Shown here: one piece after another, positions 55,115 through 62,595 of the stretch | Position numbering within the stretch: the stretch's first letter is position 1 | Layout: the number at the start of each line of letters is the position of its first letter | NCBI GenBank assembly: GCA_036501025.1 | Contig: DASYBB010000065.1 | Coordinates: 4,484 to 68,483 of the forward strand | DNA: 64,000 nucleotides | Source of the DNA: DASUBV01 sp036501025 | GTDB taxonomy: Bacteria > Actinomycetota > Actinomycetes > Streptosporangiales > Streptosporangiaceae | Direction of reading: 5' to 3' | Notes under the pieces: model-generated | Database searches by the model: none | What the model saw: only the letters and a program-made list of their open reading frames with translations | What the model was told of the DNA's origin: nothing | Position numbers and translations under genes: made by a program

Positions 55115-55483
55115 ATGGCCAAGTACCTGATCCTGATCTACGAGAACGAGGGCGGCTACGCCGACGCGGGACCGCAGGTATGGCAGCAGGCCATGGAGGC
55201 GCACGGCCGGTTCGCCGGCCAGGCCGCCGAGCACGGCGTGAAGATCCTGGGCGGCGAGGCGCTGCAGCCGGTCGCCACCGCCACCTCGATCCGCGGTGAC
55301 GTGGTGACCGACGGGCCGTTCGCCGAGACCAAGGAGGCCCTGGGCGGCTTCTACCTGATCGAGGCCAGGGACCTGGACCAGGCGCTCGCGGTGGCCAAGC
55401 TCTGCCCCGCGCCCTACGGCGGCGTCGAGGTCCGCCCGATCATGGACACGTCCGGGCCGATGCCGGGCGCTGAGGGGGCCTAG
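55115..55483 (+). CDS. YCII-related (DGPF domain) protein
   Basis: 122 aa. AKYLILIYENEGGYADAG and the signature VTDGPFAETKEALGGFYLIEA define the family. Such proteins are usually encoded just before a SIG41-type ECF sigma factor, as here, and are thought to act with it, though the mechanism is unclear. GGGGAGG precedes the ATG. The 250-bp gap upstream shows a TTAGCCT box near 55014 but no clear -35. Confidence 0.9.
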   Translation: MAKYLILIYENEGGYADAGPQVWQQAMEAHGRFAGQAAEHGVKILGGEALQPVATATSIRGDVVTDGPFAETKEALGGFYLIEARDLDQALAVAKLCPAPYGGVEVRPIMDTSGPMPGAEGA

Positions 55484-55595
55484 GACCATCAGCGGGCCAG
55501 CGGGCCGGGAGGCGGGGAACGGGCGCGAGCCGGTCCCCGTCAGCCCGGCCGCGGGGGCCGCGGTCGAGGCCGCGCACCGCCGCGAGTGGGGGTTC

Positions 55596-56849
55596 GTGCT
55601 GGCCGCCACCGCGCGGGTGGCGCGCGACCTCGACCTCGCCGAGGAATGCGTGCAGGACGCGTACCTGGCCGCGCTCGACGCGTGGTCGCGCCAGGGGGTG
55701 CCGGACAACCCGGCGGCCTGGCTGACCACCGCGGCCCGGCGCAAGGCGCTGGACGCACTGCGCCGGGACAAGACCTTTCGTGCGAAACTTCCGCTTCTCC
55801 TGGAACCCGAGCCCGCCCCGGAGCCCCGTTCCGGGCCGGAGCCGGAGATCCCCGATGACCGGCTGCGGCTCGTCTTCACCTGCTGCCATCCCGCGCTGGC
55901 CCGCGAGGCCCAGGTGGCCCTGACGCTGCGCCTGGTGTGCGGCGTCACGACCGCGGAGATCGCGGGGGCGTTCCTGGTGTCGGAGGCGACGATGGCGGCC
56001 CGGGTCACCCGGGCCAAGAAGAAGATCGCGGCCGCGCGGATCCCGTACCGGGTGCCGGCCGCCGCCGACCTGCCCGACCGGCTGGACGCCGTGCTGACCG
56101 TGATCCACCTGCTCTACACCACCGGCCACACCGCCCCCGGCGGGGACGCCCTGGCCCGCGACGACCTGGCCGAGCGCGCGATCGGCCTGGCTGAGCTGGT
56201 CGCCGGCCTGATGCCCGACGAGCGGGAGGCCCGGGGGCTGCTCGCGCTGCTGCTGCTCAGCCACGCGCGCCGGGCGGCCCGGACCGACGGCGACGGGCGG
56301 CTGCTGCTGCTGGCCGACCAGGACCGCGCCCGCTGGGACACCGGGGCCATCGCCCGCGGCACCGCGCTGGTGGTCGGCGCGCTGCGCGGGGCCGGCCGCG
56401 GCGGCCGGCCCGGCCGGTTCGCGCTGCAGGCCGCCATCGCGGCCGTGCACGCCGAGGCGCCGAGCTACGAGGCGACGGACTGGCCGGAGCTGCTCGGGCT
56501 CTACGACGAGCTCCTGCGGGCCTGGCCCTCGCCGGTCGTCGCGCTGAACCGGGCGGTGGTGCTCGCGATGGTGGCGGGGCCGGCCGCGGGGCTGGCCGAG
56601 ATCGAGGCGCTGGAGAAGCGGGACGGGCGGCTGGCGGCCTACCGGTACCTGCCCGCGGCCAAGGCCGACCTGCTCCGCCGCGAGGGCCGGCTCGCCGCGG
56701 CGGCGGATGCCTACCGGGCGGCGCTGGCGCTGGCGGACAACGAGGCCGAGCGCGCGTTCCTGGCCGCGCGCCTGGGCGGACTCGCCCCGGCGGCGGCGGC
56801 ACCGGGCCGGCCGGACGGTGGTGGCAGGTATGCTCAGCAGCCAGAATGA
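55596..56849 (+). CDS. ECF sigma factor, SIG41 type with C-terminal TPR-like extension
   Basis: Sigma region 2 (ATARVARDLDLAEECVQDAYLAALDAWSR, NPAAWLTTAARRKALDALRR) and region 4 (VALTLRLVCGVTTAEIAGAF, LVSEATMAARVTRAKKKI) are followed by about 230 helical residues with TPR-like pairs, typical of the YCII-linked group. No anti-sigma gene is present. GTG 55596 is the first canonical start, but conserved sequence (AHRREWGFVLA) continues upstream of it in frame. The expected start, right after the YCII stop, reads ATC (55488). Confidence 0.87.
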   Translation: MLAATARVARDLDLAEECVQDAYLAALDAWSRQGVPDNPAAWLTTAARRKALDALRRDKTFRAKLPLLLEPEPAPEPRSGPEPEIPDDRLRLVFTCCHPALAREAQVALTLRLVCGVTTAEIAGAFLVSEATMAARVTRAKKKIAAARIPYRVPAAADLPDRLDAVLTVIHLLYTTGHTAPGGDALARDDLAERAIGLAELVAGLMPDEREARGLLALLLLSHARRAARTDGDGRLLLLADQDRARWDTGAIARGTALVVGALRGAGRGGRPGRFALQAAIAAVHAEAPSYEATDWPELLGLYDELLRAWPSPVVALNRAVVLAMVAGPAAGLAEIEALEKRDGRLAAYRYLPAAKADLLRREGRLAAAADAYRAALALADNEAERAFLAARLGGLAPAAAAPGRPDGGGRYAQQPE

Positions 56850-56883
56850 GGACATGTCCGCTGCCGCGCCGTTTGCCGCATAG
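56829..56883 (+). promoter_or_regulatory. Possible promoter and mini-ORF before the ABC-kinase gene
   Basis: TATGCT (56829-56834) inside the end of the sigma gene could be a -10. It is followed by a 9-codon frame, ATG 56854 to TAG 56881, ending 9 nt before the next gene. The kinase gene itself has no strong ribosome site, so translation may be coupled to this mini-ORF. Confidence 0.25.
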
Positions 56884-56892
56884 CCGCCGCTG

Positions 56893-59418
56893 ATGAACGC
56901 CGCCGCCATGCGCCCCGCTCCGGCGGGCCGGGCCGTCCTCAGCCCGGTGCCCGCGGCCAGCGCCGCGGAGCCGGTCCCGCCGCTGCTGTCGGTGTCGGAC
57001 CTGGCGGTGAGCTTCGGCCCGATCCGGGCCCTGGACGGCGTCAGCCTGAGCGTCGCCGAGGGCGAGATCGTCGCGCTGGCCGGGGAGAACGGCGCGGGCA
57101 AGACGACCCTGGTCCGGTGCATCGGCGGTGACATCGAGCCGTCCGCCGGGGTGGTCCGCCTGTCGGGCAAGGTCATGCCGTCCGATCCGGGCGTCCTGGC
57201 CCGGCACGGCATCGGCGTCGTCTGGCAGGACCTGGCGCTGTGCGACAACCTGGACATCGCCGCGAACCTCATGCTCGGCCGCGAGCACCGCCGCCAGCTG
57301 CGCTCCGACGTGCGCATGCATACCGACGCCATGCGGCTGCTGGAGCGGCTCAGCATCCCGCTGCGGGACACCTCGCGCAGCGTGCGCTCACTGTCGGGGG
57401 GCCAGCGCCAGCTGGTCGCGGTGGCCCGGGCGGTGGCCCGGGCGCCGCGGGTGCTGCTGCTCGACGAGCCGACCGCGGCGCTGGGCGTGCAGATCGCCCG
57501 CGAGGTCGAGAACATGATCATCGCGATGCGGGCCGAGGGCACCGCGATCCTGCTGGCCTGCCACGACATCGACCAGATGTTCCGGCTGGCCGACCGCATC
57601 GTGATCTTGCGGCACGGCCGGGTGGCGGCCGAGGTCCGGCCGGACGAGGTGCACCCGGATGATGTCGTCGCGCTGCTGTCCGGGCAGCAGGTGGGCTCCA
57701 CGGCGCGCCGCCAGCTCACCCGGCTGCACGGGCTGGCCGACGACCTGGTCTCGGCCGACCCGTCCTCCAGCCTGTCGCTGATCCTGTCCGCGCTGGGCGC
57801 GGCGCTCGGCAGCGAGCGGCTGTGCATCCACCTGCTCGACGGTGACTCGCTGGCCTGCGCCGCCTCCCTGGGCCTGCCCGCCGACCTGCAGGCCGCGTGG
57901 GCGCGGCTGCCGTGCGGCCCGGCCGGCGGCCCGGTCGGGCGGGCGGCGGCCGGCCCGCTGCCGGTGATCGAGGAGAACGCCGCGGCCCGGCTGTCCTGGG
58001 CGCCCTTCGGCGACCTGGCCCGGGCGGCCAAGGTGGCGGCCTCGTGGTCGGTGCCGGTGCTCGGCCCCGGCGGCCCGGTCGGCGTCATCACCGTGCTGCG
58101 CTCGACCGCCGGGCGGCCGAAGCGCGACGACCTCGACCTGGTCACCCTGTACGCGGGCTACGCGGCGGGCGCGATCGAGCGGGACCGGCTGCTGGAGGAG
58201 GTCACCAGCCGCAACCGGGTGCTGGAGACGATCCGCGAGATGCTGGAGACGCTGGCCGGCCCGCTGCCGGCGGCTGACGGGCTCGGGGTGGCCCTGCAGT
58301 CGCTGCGCCGCGGCCTGCAGGCCGCGGAGGTGGCGCTCGTCACCCAGGCCCGCGGCGAGGCGCCCCGCTGCCGGGCGGTGGCCGGGGACCCGGCGGCCGC
58401 GGCCGCGGCCGGGTCGCCGGGCCCGCTGGACATCGCGGCCGCCGCCCTGGGCCAGTTCCGCCGCGACGACGTGGCCACCAGCCGGGGCAGCACGGGGAGC
58501 GCCGGCGGCGCCGGCCTGACCGTCACCTTCGCCGCGCCGGGCAGCGGCGCGGCGGTGGTCGCCACCTGGCCCGAGGGACCGCCGCCCGCCGACGCGACGG
58601 CGCTGCTGGAGGACGCGGCCCACTCGCTGCGCCTGGCCCTGGAGCGCGAGGAGGCGTGGGTGGCCCACCAGGAGGCGCTCGCCCTGCGCCGGTCCCGGGA
58701 ACTGCAGCGGGGCTTCCTGTCCCGGCTGAGCCACGAGCTGCGCACGCCGCTGACCGCGATCCGGGGCTATGCCTCCAGCCTGCTGCAGCCCGACGTCACC
58801 TGGGACGGCGCGTCCCAGCACCGGTTCATGGAGCGGATCGCCGCCGAGTCCGCCCGGCTCGGGCGGCTGGTGGATGACCTGCTCGACTTCTCCGCGATCG
58901 AGTCGGGCGTGCTGCGGCTGCAGCGGGACTGGTGCGACATCCCGCTGGTCGTGGAGGCCGCGGTGGCCTGCCTGCCCCCGGCCGCCGCGCCCCTGACCGA
59001 GGTGACCTGCGACGGCGATCTGCCCGTCGTGTGGGCCGATCATGACCGGCTGGAGCAGGTCTTCGTGAATCTGCTCAGCAACGCGTTCGGCCACAACCCG
59101 GCCGGCACCCGGGTCGCCATCAGCGCCGCGCTCGGCGCGCCCGGCGAGATCGTGCTCAGCGTGCGCGACGACGGGGCCGGCATGCCGCCCGAGCTGGCCG
59201 CCGGGCCGTTCGAGCCGGCCCGGCGGCGGCGCACCCAGACGTCCGGGGCCGGCCTCGGCCTGTCCATCGCCCGCGGCATCGTGACCGCGCACGGCGGCCA
59301 GCTCGAGCTGGTCCCGCAGTCCCGCGGCACCTGCTTCGCCATCCGGCTGCCGGTCGAGGCGCCGGTGACCACCCCGCGGCCCGCGGGCCACCAGATCGGA
59401 GTCGCTCCCGGTGCATGA
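56893..59418 (+). CDS. Fusion of sugar ABC transporter ATPase, GAF region and histidine kinase
   Basis: 841 aa, no signal peptide or membrane helix. Residues 31-265 are a complete transporter ATPase of the ribose/xylose type: Walker A GENGAGKTT (64-72), Q-loop WQD (Gln112), signature LSGGQ (167-171), Walker B LLLDE (188-192), His224. Residues 280-432 form a GAF domain, 440-585 a second, weaker GAF-like region. Then a histidine kinase: H-box FLSRLSHELRTPL (His614), N-box NLLSNAF (Asn730), DDGAGMP and GAGLGLSIARG. All catalytic residues of both machines are present. The response-regulator gene overlaps its stop by 8 nt, and a sugar importer follows. Confidence 0.93.
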   Translation: MNAAAMRPAPAGRAVLSPVPAASAAEPVPPLLSVSDLAVSFGPIRALDGVSLSVAEGEIVALAGENGAGKTTLVRCIGGDIEPSAGVVRLSGKVMPSDPGVLARHGIGVVWQDLALCDNLDIAANLMLGREHRRQLRSDVRMHTDAMRLLERLSIPLRDTSRSVRSLSGGQRQLVAVARAVARAPRVLLLDEPTAALGVQIAREVENMIIAMRAEGTAILLACHDIDQMFRLADRIVILRHGRVAAEVRPDEVHPDDVVALLSGQQVGSTARRQLTRLHGLADDLVSADPSSSLSLILSALGAALGSERLCIHLLDGDSLACAASLGLPADLQAAWARLPCGPAGGPVGRAAAGPLPVIEENAAARLSWAPFGDLARAAKVAASWSVPVLGPGGPVGVITVLRSTAGRPKRDDLDLVTLYAGYAAGAIERDRLLEEVTSRNRVLETIREMLETLAGPLPAADGLGVALQSLRRGLQAAEVALVTQARGEAPRCRAVAGDPAAAAAAGSPGPLDIAAAALGQFRRDDVATSRGSTGSAGGAGLTVTFAAPGSGAAVVATWPEGPPPADATALLEDAAHSLRLALEREEAWVAHQEALALRRSRELQRGFLSRLSHELRTPLTAIRGYASSLLQPDVTWDGASQHRFMERIAAESARLGRLVDDLLDFSAIESGVLRLQRDWCDIPLVVEAAVACLPPAAAPLTEVTCDGDLPVVWADHDRLEQVFVNLLSNAFGHNPAGTRVAISAALGAPGEIVLSVRDDGAGMPPELAAGPFEPARRRRTQTSGAGLGLSIARGIVTAHGGQLELVPQSRGTCFAIRLPVEAPVTTPRPAGHQIGVAPGA

Positions 59419-60115
59419 CGATGCCGTCCGGACCCGCGCCCTCGTGGTCGAGGATGACCCGAACATCGTGGACCTGATCCGGTCGAACCTGGCCGTCCGG
59501 GGCTTCGACACCATCGTGTCCGCCGACGGGCTGCGGGCGCTGCGGCTGCTGGAGACCGAAGAGCCCGACATCGTCCTGCTGGACCTGATGCTGCCGGAGG
59601 TGGACGGCTTCGAGCTGTGCCGGCAGATCCGGGAGCACTCCGCGGTGGCCATCATCGTGGTGTCCGCCCGCGGCGGGGAGCGGGACAAGGTGACGGCCCT
59701 CAACGTCGGCGCCGACGACTACATGACCAAGCCGTTCAGCATCGAGGAGCTGCTGGCCCGGATCACGGCCACGCTGCGCCGGACCCGGCCGGCCGCCGTC
59801 CCGGAGATCACGCCCACGGTCATCACCCTCGGCGACCTGAAGGTCGACCTGTCGGCCCAGCAGGTGAGCCGGAACGGGCGGCCCGTGCACCTGACGCCGA
59901 CCGAGTTCGCGCTGCTGCGCGAGCTGGCCGTCAACCGCGGCAAGCTGCTGACCCACGCCCACCTGCTGCGCCGCGTGTGGGGCCGCGGCTATGAGACCGA
60001 GACCGAGTACGTGCGCGTGTACGTGCGCCGCCTGCGGGCCAAGCTGGAAACCGACGGCGGGGTCCCGATTATCCTGACCCAGCCGCGGGCCGGGTACCGG
60101 ATCGCGGGCGAGTAG
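59411..60115 (+). CDS. OmpR/PhoB-family response regulator
   Basis: 234 aa. Receiver domain with acidic pair Asp15-Asp16 (VVEDDPN), phosphoacceptor Asp58 (VLLDLMLPEVDG), Ser85 and Lys107 (YMTKPFS). C-terminal winged helix: LTPTEFALLRELAVNRGKLL, RRVWGRGYETETEYVRVYV and the wing RAGYRIAGE. GTG 59411 overlaps the kinase stop, so partners are made together. Direct repeats with 11-bp period downstream are candidate binding sites. Confidence 0.95.
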   Translation: MHDDAVRTRALVVEDDPNIVDLIRSNLAVRGFDTIVSADGLRALRLLETEEPDIVLLDLMLPEVDGFELCRQIREHSAVAIIVVSARGGERDKVTALNVGADDYMTKPFSIEELLARITATLRRTRPAAVPEITPTVITLGDLKVDLSAQQVSRNGRPVHLTPTEFALLRELAVNRGKLLTHAHLLRRVWGRGYETETEYVRVYVRRLRAKLETDGGVPIILTQPRAGYRIAGE

Positions 60116-60148
60116 CGCGGATCACCCCGGTAGCGCCATCCTGATACC

Positions 60149-60166
60149 GTTTAGCACGGGTTTAGC
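60149..60166 (+). promoter_or_regulatory. GTTTAGC direct repeat, 11-bp period
   Basis: Two exact GTTTAGC copies begin at 60149 and 60160, one helical turn apart, the usual spacing for dimers of OmpR-family regulators. They lie 33 bp after the response-regulator stop. Confidence 0.5.
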
Positions 60167-60303
60167 CGGAGCGCGAGCCGGGCTAAGGCACTGAGGTTAC
60201 ATAGTGGTGACGACCGGGTAACAAAGCAGCCTTCAGTCCGCGTGGCTCAGCCTCGGACGGGGTATCTGACCTGCGGATCTGACGTTTACAAATTATTCAT
60301 GCG

Positions 60304-60349
60304 GTTACCACGATGTTAACGAAGACGTTTATCAAAGACGTCCTAGGGT
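60304..60349 (+). promoter_or_regulatory. Predicted activator-dependent promoter of the importer operon
   Basis: GTTA half-sites at 60304 and 60315 and GTTTA at 60327 are spaced 11 and 12 bp and cover the -35 zone of TAGGGT (60344-60349), a typical actinomycete -10. This layout is usual for OmpR-type activation. The transcript would have a leader of about 90 nt. Confidence 0.45.
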
Positions 60350-60447
60350 TTTGACAGGAGATTCCGGCCGTTGTGGCGACCGGTCATGCGGCGTGCCGCG
60401 GCGACGGATCCCCTGCGTATGTTCCGCCTATCAACGAGGTGGTTTCC

Positions 60448-61668
60448 TTGATTTCCGTTACGAAAACGGCCGCGGCGGCGGCAGTGGCCGCCAGCGCGGC
60501 GCTCGTGCTCGCCGCCTGCGGCAGCAGTGGTACGTCTTCCAGCAGCGGCGGGAGCAGCTCGAGCTCGGGCGCGACGAACGTCCCGCAGCTGAGCGTCAGC
60601 TCGCTCAACAACAGCTTCTCCGCCATGGCCACGCTGAAGCCCCTGGCCAGCAAGGGCAAGGGCAACGTCGCGGTGATCCTGCCGGACACGGTCTCCTCGA
60701 CCCGGTACGTCGAGTTCGACGCCCCGTACCTGAAGCAGGCCCTCACCACGGCGGGCCTCAAGACCTCGCAGTTCACCATCCAGAACGCGCTGGGCAGCGA
60801 CTCGACCCAGCTCTCTGACGCGCAGACGGCCATCACCAAGGGCGCCTCCGTCCTGGTCGTCGACCCGATCGACTCCGGCGTCGGCGCCCACATCGAGTCG
60901 CTGGCCAAGGCGCACGGCGTCGTCGTCATCGACTACGACCGCCTGACCCTGGGCGGCACCCGCAAGTACTACGTCAGCTTCAACAACGTCCAGGTCGGCA
61001 AGCTGATCGGCCAGGGCCTGGTGAGCTGCGTCGCGGCCTGGAAGGTCAAGAACCCGCAGGTCATCGTCATGAAGGGCGCCTCGACCGACAACAACGCGAC
61101 GCTCTTCGCCCAGGGCTACGACGCCGTGCTGGCGCCGAAGTTCAACGGCGGCGGCTGGAAGGACGTCAGCAACCCGGGCGGCACGTGGGACCCGCCGACC
61201 GCGCTGAGTGAGTTCCAGCAGCAGTTCACCGCGCACCCGAACATCAACGCCGCGCTGATCCCGAACGACGAGAACGGCGCGCCGATCATCCACTACCTGC
61301 AGAGCAAGGGCGTCAAGGCCAACACCTTCCCGACCACGGGCCAGGACGCGACCCTGACCGGGCTGCAGAACATCCTCGCCGGCTTCCAGTGCGGCACCGC
61401 CTACAAGCCGATCTACCTGGAGGCCCAGGCGGCCGCGGCCCTGGCCGTGTACGTCCGGGCCGGCGTCACCCCGCCGGCGAGCCTGCTCAACGGCACCACC
61501 ACGGACCCGCAGACCAAGACCTCGGTCCAGTCGGTCCTGCTGACGCCGGAGTGGGTCACCACGCAGAACATGAACTCGACCGTGATCGCGGACAAGTTCG
61601 TGCCGGCCTCCCAGCTGTGCAAGGGCTCGTTCGCCAAGGCCTGCACCGCGGCCGGCATCTCGGGCTAG
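60448..61668 (+). CDS. Xylose-type sugar ABC transporter substrate-binding lipoprotein
   Basis: 406 aa. Signal peptide with lipobox (TAAAAAVAASAALVLAAC), then a Ser/Gly linker to the membrane anchor. The mature part is a periplasmic-binding-protein type 1 fold close to XylF: VAVILPDTVSSTRYVEFDAP, GASVLVVDPIDSGVGAHIE, VIDYDRL, VMKGASTDNNATLFAQGYDA, LIPNDENGAPII and TTGQDATLTGLQNILAG. The start is probably TTG 60448, with GAGGTGG 5 nt before it; a GTG at 60373 would add 25 non-signal residues. Confidence 0.92.
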   Translation: MISVTKTAAAAAVAASAALVLAACGSSGTSSSSGGSSSSSGATNVPQLSVSSLNNSFSAMATLKPLASKGKGNVAVILPDTVSSTRYVEFDAPYLKQALTTAGLKTSQFTIQNALGSDSTQLSDAQTAITKGASVLVVDPIDSGVGAHIESLAKAHGVVVIDYDRLTLGGTRKYYVSFNNVQVGKLIGQGLVSCVAAWKVKNPQVIVMKGASTDNNATLFAQGYDAVLAPKFNGGGWKDVSNPGGTWDPPTALSEFQQQFTAHPNINAALIPNDENGAPIIHYLQSKGVKANTFPTTGQDATLTGLQNILAGFQCGTAYKPIYLEAQAAAALAVYVRAGVTPPASLLNGTTTDPQTKTSVQSVLLTPEWVTTQNMNSTVIADKFVPASQLCKGSFAKACTAAGISG

Positions 61669-61679
61669 GACGGAGTCGC

Positions 61680-61712
61680 ATGACCAGCCGGGACACCAGT
61701 AGTGACCGGTAG
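61680..61712 (+). CDS. Possible 10-codon coupling ORF before the ATPase gene
   Basis: ATG 61680 has the better ribosome site (GGACGGAG) and reads MTSRDTSSDR before a TAG that overlaps the GTG start of the ATPase gene by eleven bases, in another frame. It may couple translation, or mark a frameshift that removed the native ATPase start. Confidence 0.3.
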   Translation: MTSRDTSSDR

Positions 61713-62592
61713 CCCTGAGGACGGAGCCCGGCCCGCGCACACCGCGGGCCGGGCTTCGTCCGGCGCCGGTTCCGACACCGATACCGTGGGCGGGGCCCTG
61801 CTGCAGCTGCGCGACATCGGGAAGAGCTTCGGCCCCGTGTCCGCACTCAGCGGCGTGACCCTCGACGTCCCGGCCGGGCAGGTCACTGCCCTGGTCGGGG
61901 ACAACGGTGCGGGCAAGTCCACCCTCATCAAGACCATTGCCGGCATCTGGGAGCCCAGCCACGGGCACCTGATCTGGCAGGGCCGCCAGGTCAACTTCAA
62001 GACCCCCCGTGACGCCACCGCGGCCGGCATCGCGACCGTGTACCAGGACCTGGCGCTCTGCGACAACCTGGACATCGTCGCGAACATGCTGCTCGGCCAC
62101 GAGGTCCGGCGGCACCTGCTGCTGGACGAGGTGTCCATGGAGCAGACCGCCAAGCAGACCCTGTCCGACCTGCGGGTCGTCACGGTGCACAATATCCGCC
62201 AGCTCGTCGGCTCGCTGTCCGGCGGCCAGCGGCAGTCGGTCGCCGTGGCCAAGGCGGTGATGCTGGACGCCAAGCTCGTGATCATGGACGAGCCGACGGC
62301 GGCCCTCGGCGTCTCGCAGACCGCGCTGGTGCTGGATCTCATCCGGCGGCTCTCCGAGCGCGGCATCGCGGTGCTGGTCGTGTCGCATAACCTGACCGAC
62401 GTGTTCCAGGTCGCGGACCGGCTCGCCGTGCTGTACCTGGGGCGCCTCGTGTCGGTGGGCCCGGCCTCCGACTACGACACGGCGTCGGCGGTTGACCTCA
62501 TGACCAGCGGTGCTACGCAGCGGACCCGGGACGCGAGTGCCAACGGTCCGGACAGCCGGACCCGCACTCCTGACAGTCGCCCGGAGGGCTGA
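61702..62592 (+). CDS. Sugar ABC transporter ATP-binding protein (single nucleotide-binding domain)
   Basis: 296 aa with one ATPase domain, as in actinobacterial xylose-type importers (the E. coli XylG has two). Walker A GDNGAGKST (66-74), Q-loop YQD, LSGGQ (172-176), Walker B VIMDE (193-197), H-loop VVSHNL. The stretch YQDLALCDNLDI is almost the same in the ATPase-kinase fusion upstream. GTG 61702. The first 30 residues are non-conserved. Confidence 0.93.
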   Translation: MTGSPEDGARPAHTAGRASSGAGSDTDTVGGALLQLRDIGKSFGPVSALSGVTLDVPAGQVTALVGDNGAGKSTLIKTIAGIWEPSHGHLIWQGRQVNFKTPRDATAAGIATVYQDLALCDNLDIVANMLLGHEVRRHLLLDEVSMEQTAKQTLSDLRVVTVHNIRQLVGSLSGGQRQSVAVAKAVMLDAKLVIMDEPTAALGVSQTALVLDLIRRLSERGIAVLVVSHNLTDVFQVADRLAVLYLGRLVSVGPASDYDTASAVDLMTSGATQRTRDASANGPDSRTRTPDSRPEG

Positions 62593-62595
62593 CCA

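Larger units (their letters stand above)
60116..60447 (+). other. 332-bp AT-richer control region of the importer genes
   Basis: No protein gene. It holds GTTTAGC direct repeats (60149-60166), an inverted TTAGCC/GGCTAA pair (about 60162-60186) that may be a terminator of the regulator gene, GACGTTTA repeats (60281-60288 and 60324-60331), GTTA half-sites and a TAGGGT -10 (60344-60349). A good TTGACA at 60351-60356 has no matching -10 at 17 bp. Confidence 0.65.
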
